A DNA stretch of 7,560 nt from contig JALVVO010000228.1 of the NCBI GenBank assembly GCA_027023345.1, forward strand, positions 1-7,560, written 5' to 3'. The position numbers were made by a program, and so were the translations under genes. The notes beneath the pieces are model-generated. The model searched no databases and was not told the origin of the DNA. It saw nothing but the letters and a program-made list of their open reading frames with translations. This document shows, in pieces, positions 1 to 7,560 of this stretch (the first letter of the stretch is position 1; each line of letters opens with the position of its first letter). Origin of the DNA: Thermaceae bacterium. Lineage in GTDB: Bacteria; Deinococcota; Deinococci; Deinococcales; Marinithermaceae.

Positions 1-30
1 GGTAGAGGCCGGCGGCCGCCGGCCTCTACC
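1..30. repeat. Perfect 30-bp palindrome at the window edge
   Basis: The first 15 bases (GGTAGAGGCCGGCGG) are followed immediately by their exact reverse complement, with no spacer. The left arm places a TAG stop (3-5) in the metH frame. The right arm reads through in that frame as Gly-Leu-Tyr-Gln-Ala-Val into the known start of the pterin domain. It may be a fold-back artefact at a contig end, or a genuine inverted repeat that interrupts or precedes the gene. Whether it extends further left cannot be seen. Confidence 0.9.
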
Positions 31-35
31 AGGCG

Positions 36-2507
<2,472 letters not shown>

Positions 2508-2527
2508 GATACAAATTTCATATGGAA

Positions 2528-2533
2528 TATATT
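2528..2533 (+). promoter_or_regulatory. Possible -10 box of the PRTase/DprA-like operon
   Basis: TATATT lies 10 bases before the ATG at 2544, in the only AT-rich stretch between metH and the cassette. It would start transcription near 2540, giving an almost leaderless message. That would agree with the lack of a Shine-Dalgarno before 2544. No good -35 hexamer is found at 16-18 bp spacing, so this is a weak prediction. Confidence 0.3.
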
Positions 2534-2543
2534 AGATAAAGCA

Positions 2544-3368
2544 ATGGAATGGCCTGTGGGAACCGTTTTCCTCTTACCCTCCCATGAAGTGAAAGTGCTT
2601 TATCCCTGGGAGCTAAGCCAGGAAGATTTACGGCGTTTAGAAAAATGGCCAACAAAGGCTTCCTGTCCCCACGAACAAGTGTTTGTGCGCGGCATGATGA
2701 CGGGCCCGATCCCATGCTGGGAAGCTATGGAATGGATGCGCAATCACCGAAATACCCTGCCTAGGGTTGCTTATCAGTACATAGAACTTGGTTTTTCCGG
2801 AGCATCAGCTAGCTATGCCCTAGATCTACATACACTGCCTAGTCCCGGAACCGAATTAAAATATGTGCGGACACCAGTTGGAGAAGCAATATACAGACTA
2901 AAATATCAACTATCCACAGAGCAGGGTTCGGCACAAGAGAGACTATATATTTCTGAGGCTCTCGCCGATACTCTCCATCACTTTATCAGGTCGAAATTTC
3001 CCGAAACAAAATTCAATGGCATAATCGGAATGCCATCCTCGCAAGCCCGAAAGTTCCAGCCAGTTTATGAAGTATCAGGGCGCTTAGCAAAGAAGCTCAA
3101 TACTCCAATTTTTTCGGAGTTTCTCGTCAAAAAAAGCTCAAATGCGACTAAAAACATAGCAGCCGAAGATAGGCACAAGGCTTTGTATGGGTCAATGTTC
3201 GCGATAGTGAATCGACGCCCGCCAGAAGGGCCAATTCTATTAATAGATGATCTAATTGAAACAGGCAGTACCTACAAGGAGGCGGCGCGCGCTATCATAG
3301 AAGCTGGGCGATATGAGATATACTTTCTCGCGCTTACACAAAACAGGAAGGCCTTGAGGAAGAGATAA
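2544..3368 (+). CDS. ComF-like phosphoribosyltransferase-domain protein
   Basis: A 274-residue protein with a type I PRTase core in its C-terminal half. The PRPP-binding loop is ILLIDDLIETGSTYKEA at 231-247: two acidic residues (Asp235, Asp236) followed by Thr240-Gly241-Ser242-Thr243. Upstream, GIIGMPSS and an ERLYISEALADTLHHF-type helix resemble the ComF arrangement. The N-terminal 100 or so residues are not recognised. They contain scattered cysteines but not the paired CxxC zinc finger usual in ComF. No signal peptide or membrane segment is seen. The gene starts the low-GC cassette, and its stop codon is 3 bp before the DprA-like ATG, so the two are almost certainly co-transcribed. PRTases bind PRPP and exchange a base or phosphate on C1 of ribose; the substrate here is unknown. 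The ATG at 2544 has no clear ribosome site. The fold is confident, the function is not. Confidence 0.85.
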   Translation: MEWPVGTVFLLPSHEVKVLYPWELSQEDLRRLEKWPTKASCPHEQVFVRGMMTGPIPCWEAMEWMRNHRNTLPRVAYQYIELGFSGASASYALDLHTLPSPGTELKYVRTPVGEAIYRLKYQLSTEQGSAQERLYISEALADTLHHFIRSKFPETKFNGIIGMPSSQARKFQPVYEVSGRLAKKLNTPIFSEFLVKKSSNATKNIAAEDRHKALYGSMFAIVNRRPPEGPILLIDDLIETGSTYKEAARAIIEAGRYEIYFLALTQNRKALRKR

Positions 3369-3371
3369 ACT

Positions 3372-4094
3372 ATGAAGTTACCTGAAATTAAAAGCCTTAC
3401 TCCTGGTCAGGAGGAATACCCGCGCAGGTTGTTTGCGTTGGGTACCCCGCCTTCCCTACACTACTGTGGCAACCCCATGTTGCTAAATCCCATCCGGACA
3501 ATAGCCATCGTGGGCTCTCGGCATGCAGATTCAGCCGCACTCGCCTTAGCGGAAAAGGCTGCCGAGTTTTTTGCTAGCAAAGGCTTCACCGTTGTATCTG
3601 GTCTCGCAAGGGGAGTTGATGAAAGAGCCGCTTATGGAGCATTGAAAGCTGGGAATACAGTTTCAGTAGTGCCATTTGGTTTAAACAGCTCGGAAGGAAG
3701 AAGAAAAAGAAAGTTTTATTGCGAAAATCCTATAGTCTCTGATCGCATTCTTCTCGTATCTGAACTCTCCCCTAATGCCCCCTGGCAAGCACGCTTTGCG
3801 ATGATGCGAAATCGCATCATTGTTGCTTTATCAGATGCAGTATTGGTAGTAGTGACGGGGCCCAAAGAACGTTTTCGTAACGGAAGGAAGGTTCGTAGTG
3901 GCACCTGGGATGCAGCGGAAAAAGCAAGAAAGCTGGGTCGCCCCGTTTTTACTTTCGAATTATCCACAATGGGGAACAAGGATCTTATTCGATCCGGCAT
4001 AGCCACACCAGTTCCGCCTACTGAAAAGGGGTTCTTTACTATAGAAGAGGGCATAAAAAATAAAAAATTCCTTCAAAAACCTCTTTTTGAATAA
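3372..4094 (+). CDS. Minimal DprA/Smf-like Rossmann-fold protein
   Basis: A 240-residue protein with the DprA/Smf (related to LOG) Rossmann fold. Motifs in order are AIVGSR (45-50), VVSGLARGVDERAAYGAL (74-91), SELSP (130-134), RNRIIVALSDAVLVVV (146-161) and SGTWDAAEKARKLGRPVF (176-193). Canonical DprA loads RecA on incoming single-stranded DNA during transformation and is usually about 300-370 residues. It often carries an N-terminal SAM-like and a C-terminal winged-helix domain, and neither fits here. The DprA segment normally reading like YPxxN is replaced by a basic stretch (GRRKRKFY, about 113-120). The gene follows the PRTase gene after 3 bp, with a GAGGA ribosome site at 3356-3360. Low GC and pairing with a PRTase argue for an accessory paralogue, not the competence gene. 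It probably binds a nucleotide or DNA; no catalytic activity is evident. Confidence 0.85.
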   Translation: MKLPEIKSLTPGQEEYPRRLFALGTPPSLHYCGNPMLLNPIRTIAIVGSRHADSAALALAEKAAEFFASKGFTVVSGLARGVDERAAYGALKAGNTVSVVPFGLNSSEGRRKRKFYCENPIVSDRILLVSELSPNAPWQARFAMMRNRIIVALSDAVLVVVTGPKERFRNGRKVRSGTWDAAEKARKLGRPVFTFELSTMGNKDLIRSGIATPVPPTEKGFFTIEEGIKNKKFLQKPLFE

Positions 4095-4121
4095 ACATTG
4101 CTTTACATGATCACGAAGTCC

Positions 4122-4160
4122 CTCTAGCGGCTACAGCGTAGCTAGGCCCACGCGCTAGAG
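4122..4160. repeat. Nested inverted repeat at the right edge of the cassette
   Basis: The outer arms CTCTAGCG (4122-4129) and CGCTAGAG (4153-4160) are perfect 8-bp complements. Inside them lies a second perfect 5-bp repeat, GCTAC (4130-4134) and GTAGC (4138-4142), around the triplet AGC. The structure sits between the DprA-like stop codon and the YihY-family start, where composition changes back to GC-rich. It has no following T-run and so is not an ordinary terminator. It could be a recombination scar, a protein-binding site or an RNA hairpin. Confidence 0.55.
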
Positions 4161-4170
4161 TAAGGGCCGC

Positions 4171-4683
4171 ATGCCCTGGCGCCGCATCTACCAAACCTTC
4201 GCCCAGGCCCAGATCGGGCTCTACGCCGCCGCGCTCGTCTACTACGCGCTGCTAGGCATCTTCCCCCTGCTCACCCTGGCCGCCGGGGTGGGGGGGCTTC
4301 TCCTGGCCAAGAACCCGGAGCTCTCCGCCGCCTTCGCCCACGCCCTGACCGACCTCATCCCCCGGCTTTTCCCGACCGCCGAGGGCCTCGCCGCCCAGGT
4401 GGTGCGTGCGCTGCAGCAGGGCGCCGCCTCGATCACGCTGGGCTCGCTCTTGATCCTGTTCTGGACCGCAAGCCACCTCTTCACCACCCTCGCCAAAGTG
4501 TCTTCCCAGCCGACCAACGGCAGGAACGCCGGGCTGGCGATGCTCTTGCTCAGCGTCTTCCACCAGCCCCCACTCCTTCCCTGGCGAGGCCCAAAGTGCC
4601 TCCACGCAGAGCATTGTGTATCGGGCGCACTAATGCCTTTGCCGAGGATCCAAGCTGCATGCTTGGTCATAGTGGATCAATAA
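4171..4683 (+). pseudogene. Truncated YihY/BrkB-family inner-membrane protein
   Basis: Residues 1-110 resemble the N-terminal part of the YihY/virulence factor BrkB family. There is an amphipathic start, then a transmembrane segment in the family style around 18-46 (AAALVYYALLGIFPLLTLAA). A luminal-type loop follows, and a second hydrophobic segment around 88-104 (ITLGSLLILFWTASHLF). Family members have about 270-320 residues and roughly six membrane segments. Here resemblance stops near Val110 (base 4500), and the remaining 60 residues look like unrelated sequence read through to a chance TAA at 4681-4683. The start is ATG 4171, with a modest AAGG at 4162-4165. Composition up to 4500 matches the host chromosome, so the gene is native and was probably cut by a rearrangement or insertion. 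Function of the family is uncertain even when intact. Confidence 0.65.
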
Positions 4684-4724
4684 CAGCTATGCGTACCCTA
4701 TCCAGAAGCCTTTAACGAGTGGGC
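4501..4724. other. Unassigned stretch after the YihY break
   Basis: No gene is recognised here on either strand. The plus frame continuing from the YihY fragment has no membrane or family features. The minus strand stays open over part of it (a frame running from 4670 leftwards), giving a Trp- and Ser-rich peptide (GGWWKTLSKSIASP) that could be the end of a decayed transposase, which I cannot confirm. A short hairpin, CCAAGC (4650-4655) with GCTTGG (4661-4666), is present. The 3' end leads into the thi promoter region. Confidence 0.4.
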
Positions 4725-4754
4725 CAAGCTATACTGTGGCAAGCTATACTGTGG
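4725..4754 (+). repeat. 15-bp perfect tandem duplication carrying two -10-like boxes
   Basis: The 15-bp unit CAAGCTATACTGTGG occurs at 4725-4739 and again, without a gap, at 4740-4754. Each copy contains TATACT, a good match to a bacterial -10 hexamer. The duplication therefore doubles the putative core promoter just before the riboswitch. Confidence 0.9.
4745..4750 (+). promoter_or_regulatory. Putative -10 box of the thiBPQ operon (second copy of two)
   Basis: TATACT at 4745-4750 would start transcription at about 4757, directly at the first base of riboswitch helix P1 (4758). The duplicated box at 4730-4735 would start about 15 bases earlier. No strong -35 hexamer lies at 17-bp spacing for either copy, so which is used is uncertain. 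Confidence 0.45.
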
Positions 4755-4757
4755 GTG

Positions 4758-4848
4758 GTCACCGGGGGTGCCCCAAACGGGGCTGAGAAGGCGCGCCGCG
4801 CCTACCCTTGGAACCTGATCCGGGTCATGCCGGCGTAGGGAAGGTGAC
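4758..4848 (+). promoter_or_regulatory. TPP (THI-box) riboswitch aptamer
   Basis: The conserved THI-box elements appear in order. P1 is GTCACC (4758-4763) with GGTGAC (4843-4848). P2 is GGGT (4766-4769) with ACCC (4804-4807). P3 is GCCCC (4770-4774) with GGGGC (4779-4783), followed by the pyrimidine-sensing CTGAGA (4783-4788). A short P3a is AGGCGC (4789-4794) with GCGCCT (4798-4803). P4 uses CCT of CCTGAT (4814-4819) and AGG at 4837-4839. P5 is CCGG (4820-4823) with CCGG (4830-4833), followed by the conserved GGGAA that closes the aptamer. It binds thiamine pyrophosphate and precedes thiamine-uptake genes, as expected. Confidence 0.96.
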
Positions 4849-4880
4849 GAGCCTTCCCCTCCTGGTGACGGAAGGAGGGG
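4838..4880 (+). promoter_or_regulatory. Riboswitch expression platform with Shine-Dalgarno sequestering hairpin
   Basis: CCCCTCCT (4856-4863) pairs perfectly over 8 bp with AGGAGGGG (4873-4880), which contains the thiB Shine-Dalgarno. A competing hairpin pairs GGGAAGG (4838-4844), part of the aptamer, with CCTTCCC (4852-4858). The two hairpins share bases 4856-4858 and exclude one another. When TPP holds the aptamer, the sequestering hairpin should win and translation fall. No T-run follows, so control is predicted to be translational, not by termination. Confidence 0.7.
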
Positions 4881-4885
4881 CTTTG

Positions 4886-5923
4886 ATGCGAAAGAAACTC
4901 CTTGCAATCGGGCTCTTGGCGCTCGGGCTCTCCCTTGGGCAGGCGGAGGAGCTCAGGGTCCTCACCCACTCGAGCTTCGCCCTCTCCAAGGCGCTCATCC
5001 AAAAGTTCGAGCGAGAGACGGGCATAAAGCTCCGCTTCATCGAGGGCGGCGACGCCGGGGAGACCCTGAACAAGGCGATCCTCACCAAAGACGCGCCGAT
5101 CGCCGACGTGCTCTTTGGGGTGGACAACACCTTCCTCTCCCGCGCGCTCGAGGCCGGGATCTTCGAGCCCTACGTCTCCCCCGAGGTGCGGAACCTCCGC
5201 TCGGAGACGATCCTCGACCCCACCCTGCACGCGATCCCGGTGGACTACGGCTACGTCGCCCTCAACTACGACAAGGACTACTTCAAAGACCAACCGCTTC
5301 CGACCACCTTCGCCAAGCTCGCCGATCCCAAGTTCGCCCGGCTCTTGGTGGTGGAAAACCCCGCGACGAGCTCGCCGGGCCTCGCCTTCTTGCTCGCCAC
5401 CGTCAGCGCTTTCGGCGAGGACGGCTACCTCGAGTTCTGGGCCCGGCTCCGGGACGGGGGCGTGCGGGTCGCCAAGGGCTGGAGCGAGGCCTACTTCGCC
5501 GCCTTCACCCGCTACGGCGGCGACCGGCCCCTGGTGGTCAGCTACACCACCAGCCCCGCCGCCGAGGTCTACTTCTCCGAGGGTAAGTACAAGGAGCCCC
5601 ACACCGGCAACCTGCTATTCCCCAAGTCCTCGTTCTTCCAGGTCGAGTTCGTGGGGATCCTGAAGGGCACGAAGCACCGGAAGGCGGCCGAACGCTTCGT
5701 GGACTGGCTGCTCTCCAAGGAGGTCCAGGAGGACATTCCGCTCAACATGTGGGTCTTCCCCGCCCGGCGGGACGCGAGGCTCCCCGAGGTCTTCCGGTTC
5801 GCCGAGGTCCCCACCCAACCGGCTAAGCTCGCCCCCGACGCGATCGCTCGAAACCGCGAGCGCTGGATCCGGGCCTGGACCGCGGTGGTGCTCAAGGGGC
5901 AGGACCCGAGGAACGCCCGCTAA
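4886..5923 (+). CDS. thiB: Thiamine ABC transporter substrate-binding protein
   Basis: Periplasmic binding protein that delivers thiamine, and probably its phosphates, to ThiP. From ATG 4886 it has 345 residues; E. coli ThiB has about 327. Residues 1-20 are a signal peptide (MRKK, then a Leu/Gly-rich core, then GQA), with likely cleavage before EELRVLTHSSF. Family signatures are GETLNKAILTKDAPIADVLFG-type sequence near 57-77, IPVDYGYVALNYD (117-129), KGWSEAYFAAFTRYGG (197 onward, with Trp199 in the expected ligand-stacking position) and SYTTSPAAE (219-227). ATG 4886 is chosen over an upstream in-frame start at 4808 because it has a strong AAGGAGGGG (4872-4880) at good spacing. It also opens a proper signal peptide, whereas 4808 lies inside the riboswitch. 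The stop is one base before the thiP start. Expression should fall when TPP is abundant. Confidence 0.95.
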   Translation: MRKKLLAIGLLALGLSLGQAEELRVLTHSSFALSKALIQKFERETGIKLRFIEGGDAGETLNKAILTKDAPIADVLFGVDNTFLSRALEAGIFEPYVSPEVRNLRSETILDPTLHAIPVDYGYVALNYDKDYFKDQPLPTTFAKLADPKFARLLVVENPATSSPGLAFLLATVSAFGEDGYLEFWARLRDGGVRVAKGWSEAYFAAFTRYGGDRPLVVSYTTSPAAEVYFSEGKYKEPHTGNLLFPKSSFFQVEFVGILKGTKHRKAAERFVDWLLSKEVQEDIPLNMWVFPARRDARLPEVFRFAEVPTQPAKLAPDAIARNRERWIRAWTAVVLKGQDPRNAR

Positions 5924-5924
5924 C

Positions 5925-7460
5925 GTGCAACGGCCCGCCCTCCTTCTCCTCGCCCTCTTCCTGCTCGGGGCGCTCCTCTACCCCCTCGCGCGGGTGGTCG
6001 CGCTGGGGGCGGGGCCGGGCTTTTTCGAGGTGCTCGCCGACCCCTACTACTGGGGTCGGCTCCTTTGGAGCCTGGAGTACGGGTTGGTCTCAGCGGCGGC
6101 GGTGCTCGTCCTGGCGGTGCCGCTCGCCTACGGGCTGGGCTACGCCTTCCCCGGCCGGGCCGCCTGGGTGGCGCTGGCCGGCGTCCCCTTCGTGCTGCCC
6201 ACGCTGGTGGTGGCGGCGGGGTTTTTAGCCCTGGTGGGGCCCCGGGGGCTTCTCGGGATCAACCTCGTGGGCACGCCGCTCGTGCTGGTCTGGGCCTCGG
6301 TGTTTTACAACCTGGGCTTCGCCGCCCGCATCCTCCACGGCCTCTTGGCCCGCGCCGGGCAGGAGCTCGAGGCCGCCGCCCGCACGCTCGGCGCCGGCCC
6401 CTTCCGGGCCTTCCTCCGGGTCACCCTGCCGGTGCTGAGCCCGGGCCTCCTGGCGGCGGGGGGCCTCACCTTCATCTACACCTTCGCGAGCTTCGGCGTG
6501 CCCCTCCTGCTCGGGGGCTATCGCTACGCCACCCTCGAGGTCGAGATCTACCGCCTCCTCGCCTTCGAACTCGACTTTCCCCGGGCCAGCGCGCTGGTGC
6601 TCTGGCAGGTGGCGGTGCTGGCGGCGACCAGCCTCGGCTACCTCTGGGCCGGCCGGCGGATCGCGGGCGGCCTTGCCGTCGGGGAACCGAAGGCCCTCCC
6701 CCCAAAGGGCCGGTGGCTCCTCGCCGGGGCCCTCTGGGGCGGGCTCCTTTTGCTGTTGCTGCCGCTCTTCGCCCTCTTCGCCGCCAGCCTGGCCGCCCCC
6801 GAGGGGTTCGGGCTCGGGAACTACCGGAGGCTCCTCGCGCCCGAGGCCAGCTACTTCGCGCCGAGCCTCACCCAGGCGCTTTCGAACACCCTCCGGTTCT
6901 CCTTCGCCGCCCTCCTGCTCGCGCTTCCCGCCGGGCTCTTCTACGCCCTGGCCGCCCGCGGAGGCGGCGTCCTCGTCGAGGTCCTCGGGCTGCTTCCCCT
7001 CTTCGTGAGCCCGGTGAGCCTGGGGGTCGGCTACCTCCTCGCCTACCCCGGCCTCCGGGCGAGCGCGTTCCTCCTCGTCCTGGCCTACGCCACCCTGGGG
7101 TACCCGCTCCTCGCCCGGGCGCTCGTGCCCGCCCTCCGGGGGATCTCGGAGGAGCTCCTCGGGGCGGCCGCCACCCTGGGGGCCGGCCCCTGGCGGCGCC
7201 TCGTTCGCGTCGAGCTGCCGCTCGTGCGCCCCGCGCTCCTCGCCGGCAGCGCCCTGGCGCTCGGCAGCGCCATCGGCGAGTTCGGGGCGACCTTGCTCCT
7301 GGTACGGCCCGAGTGGGCCACGTTGACGGTGGCGATCTACGAACGGCTCGGGAAGCCCGGGCTCGCCAACTACGGGGAGGCGATGGCGATGAGCGTGGTG
7401 CTGGCGCTGGTCTCGGGGGTGCTCTTCTTCGCCTTCGCGCGGGGGGCGGAACTTGGCTGA
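5925..7460 (+). CDS. thiP: Thiamine ABC transporter permease
   Basis: Inner-membrane channel of the thiamine importer. It has 511 residues (E. coli ThiP about 536) and is almost wholly hydrophobic, with two fused BPD-type permease halves of roughly six helices each. The two cytoplasmic coupling (EAA) loops that contact the ATPase are both visible: EAAARTLGAGPFRAFLRVTLP at 149-169, and the ELLGAAATLGAGPWRRLVRVELP segment starting near 410. Their similarity shows the internal duplication. The start is GTG 5925, one base after the thiB stop; translational coupling is likely because no separate strong ribosome site is apparent. The stop TGA (7458-7460) overlaps the beginning of thiQ by 8 bases. 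Operon order thiB-thiP-thiQ is the classical one. A general iron or sulfate permease would look similar, but the ThiB partner and riboswitch settle the role. Confidence 0.94.
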   Translation: MQRPALLLLALFLLGALLYPLARVVALGAGPGFFEVLADPYYWGRLLWSLEYGLVSAAAVLVLAVPLAYGLGYAFPGRAAWVALAGVPFVLPTLVVAAGFLALVGPRGLLGINLVGTPLVLVWASVFYNLGFAARILHGLLARAGQELEAAARTLGAGPFRAFLRVTLPVLSPGLLAAGGLTFIYTFASFGVPLLLGGYRYATLEVEIYRLLAFELDFPRASALVLWQVAVLAATSLGYLWAGRRIAGGLAVGEPKALPPKGRWLLAGALWGGLLLLLLPLFALFAASLAAPEGFGLGNYRRLLAPEASYFAPSLTQALSNTLRFSFAALLLALPAGLFYALAARGGGVLVEVLGLLPLFVSPVSLGVGYLLAYPGLRASAFLLVLAYATLGYPLLARALVPALRGISEELLGAAATLGAGPWRRLVRVELPLVRPALLAGSALALGSAIGEFGATLLLVRPEWATLTVAIYERLGKPGLANYGEAMAMSVVLALVSGVLFFAFARGAELG

Positions 7461-7560
7461 GCCCGCCCTCGTCCTCGAAGGGGTGGAGAAGCGCTACCCC
7501 GGGTTTCTCCTCTCGCTCTCGCTCGTCCTCGAGGAGGGTCAGACCCTGGCCCTGCTCGGC
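7453..7560 (+). CDS. thiQ: Thiamine ABC transporter ATP-binding protein, 5' fragment
   Basis: The first 36 codons of the importer ATPase, cut by the window end. From TTG 7453 it reads LAEPALVLEGVEKRYPG, then SLSLVLEEGQTLALLG. This is the usual ABC ATPase beginning: a strand with the A-loop aromatic (KRYPGF, Tyr at about residue 15), then the strand ending at the first Gly of the Walker A loop. The Walker A lysine and everything after it lie outside. TTG is chosen because it overlaps the thiP stop by 8 bases, has GGCGGA just before it, and no ATG or better GTG occurs before the conserved strand. The function follows from position behind thiB and thiP. Confidence 0.88.
   Translation, partial: MAEPALVLEGVEKRYPGFLLSLSLVLEEGQTLALLG

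Larger units (their letters stand above)
2508..4170 (+). other. Low-GC two-gene accessory cassette (probable horizontally acquired island)
   Basis: Base composition changes abruptly at the metH stop codon and changes back just before the YihY-family start at 4171. Line 2941-3000 has 25 G/C of 60, against 44 of 60 for metH line 2041-2100. Codon choice inside the cassette follows this (AAA, ATA, TTA and AAT are common). It holds a PRTase gene and a DprA-like gene on the same strand, 3 bp apart. No integrase, transposase, tRNA or target-site duplication is visible. The boundaries come from composition only and are approximate. Confidence 0.6.

Noticed and set aside
2522..2539. Five-codon leader peptide (MEYIR) before the PRTase gene
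   Set aside because: No ribosome site and no attenuator structure; short frames of this kind are expected by chance.
4073..4090. Inverted repeat TCAAAAA/TTTTTGA as a terminator of the DprA-like gene
   Set aside because: Seven mostly A-T pairs inside the coding end, with no G-C stem and no T-run after it; too weak to call.
4122..4160. Integron attC site
   Set aside because: The outer arms lack the GTTRRRY-type core sites expected of attC, so only a generic inverted repeat is reported.
4242..4670. Minus-strand frame across the YihY fragment as a transposase gene
   Set aside because: Half of it is antisense to genuine YihY sequence. The remaining peptide shows no DDE motif or family signature, so only a possible remnant is mentioned.
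4808..4885. Longer thiB reading frame starting at ATG 4808
   Set aside because: It lies inside the TPP aptamer and has no ribosome site. It would bury the signal peptide, whereas ATG 4886 has a strong Shine-Dalgarno and a proper signal sequence.
4802..5602. Long minus-strand open frame over the riboswitch and thiB
   Set aside because: It mirrors the thiB codons in a GC-rich gene and shows low-complexity Gly/Glu/Val-rich composition without motifs.

Overview
The window looks like chromosomal DNA of a GC-rich, probably thermophilic bacterium. The metH and thi genes are very G+C-rich: one metH line counted by eye, 2041-2100, has 44 G/C of 60. Their proteins are rich in Glu, Arg, Leu, Ala and Pro, and GTG and TTG starts are used. 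This would fit the Deinococcus-Thermus group (Thermaceae such as Oceanithermus or Meiothermus), but that placement is inference from composition and gene style, not from a marker gene.

Layout. (1) 1-2507: cobalamin-dependent methionine synthase (metH), with the pterin, cobalamin and reactivation modules but without the N-terminal homocysteine domain. The readable gene begins directly after a perfect 30-bp palindrome at the left edge of the window, so the 5' part may be outside the window, split off or misassembled. (2) 2508-4170: a compositionally foreign two-gene cassette (line 2941-3000 has 25 G/C of 60). It encodes a ComF-like phosphoribosyltransferase (PRTase) followed 3 bp later by a minimal DprA/Smf-type Rossmann protein. 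It ends near a nested inverted repeat at 4122-4160. (3) 4171-4683: a YihY/BrkB-family membrane protein that loses family resemblance at about residue 110, and so is probably a broken gene. About 200 bp of debris-like sequence follows. (4) 4725-7560: a thiamine-uptake operon. A 15-bp tandem duplication carries two TATACT -10-like boxes and is followed by a TPP riboswitch whose expression platform can hide the thiB Shine-Dalgarno. Then come thiB (binding protein), thiP (permease) and the first 36 codons of thiQ (ATPase).

How the parts work together. thiBPQ forms one ABC importer for thiamine or its phosphates, repressed by TPP through the riboswitch. MetH is housekeeping methionine/folate metabolism and has no visible link to the thi operon. 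The PRTase/DprA-like pair is the accessory and most interesting part. Its tight coupling, foreign composition and position between a housekeeping gene and a damaged gene suggest a horizontally acquired module handling nucleotides or DNA, possibly a defence or conflict system. No function can be proved from the sequence alone.
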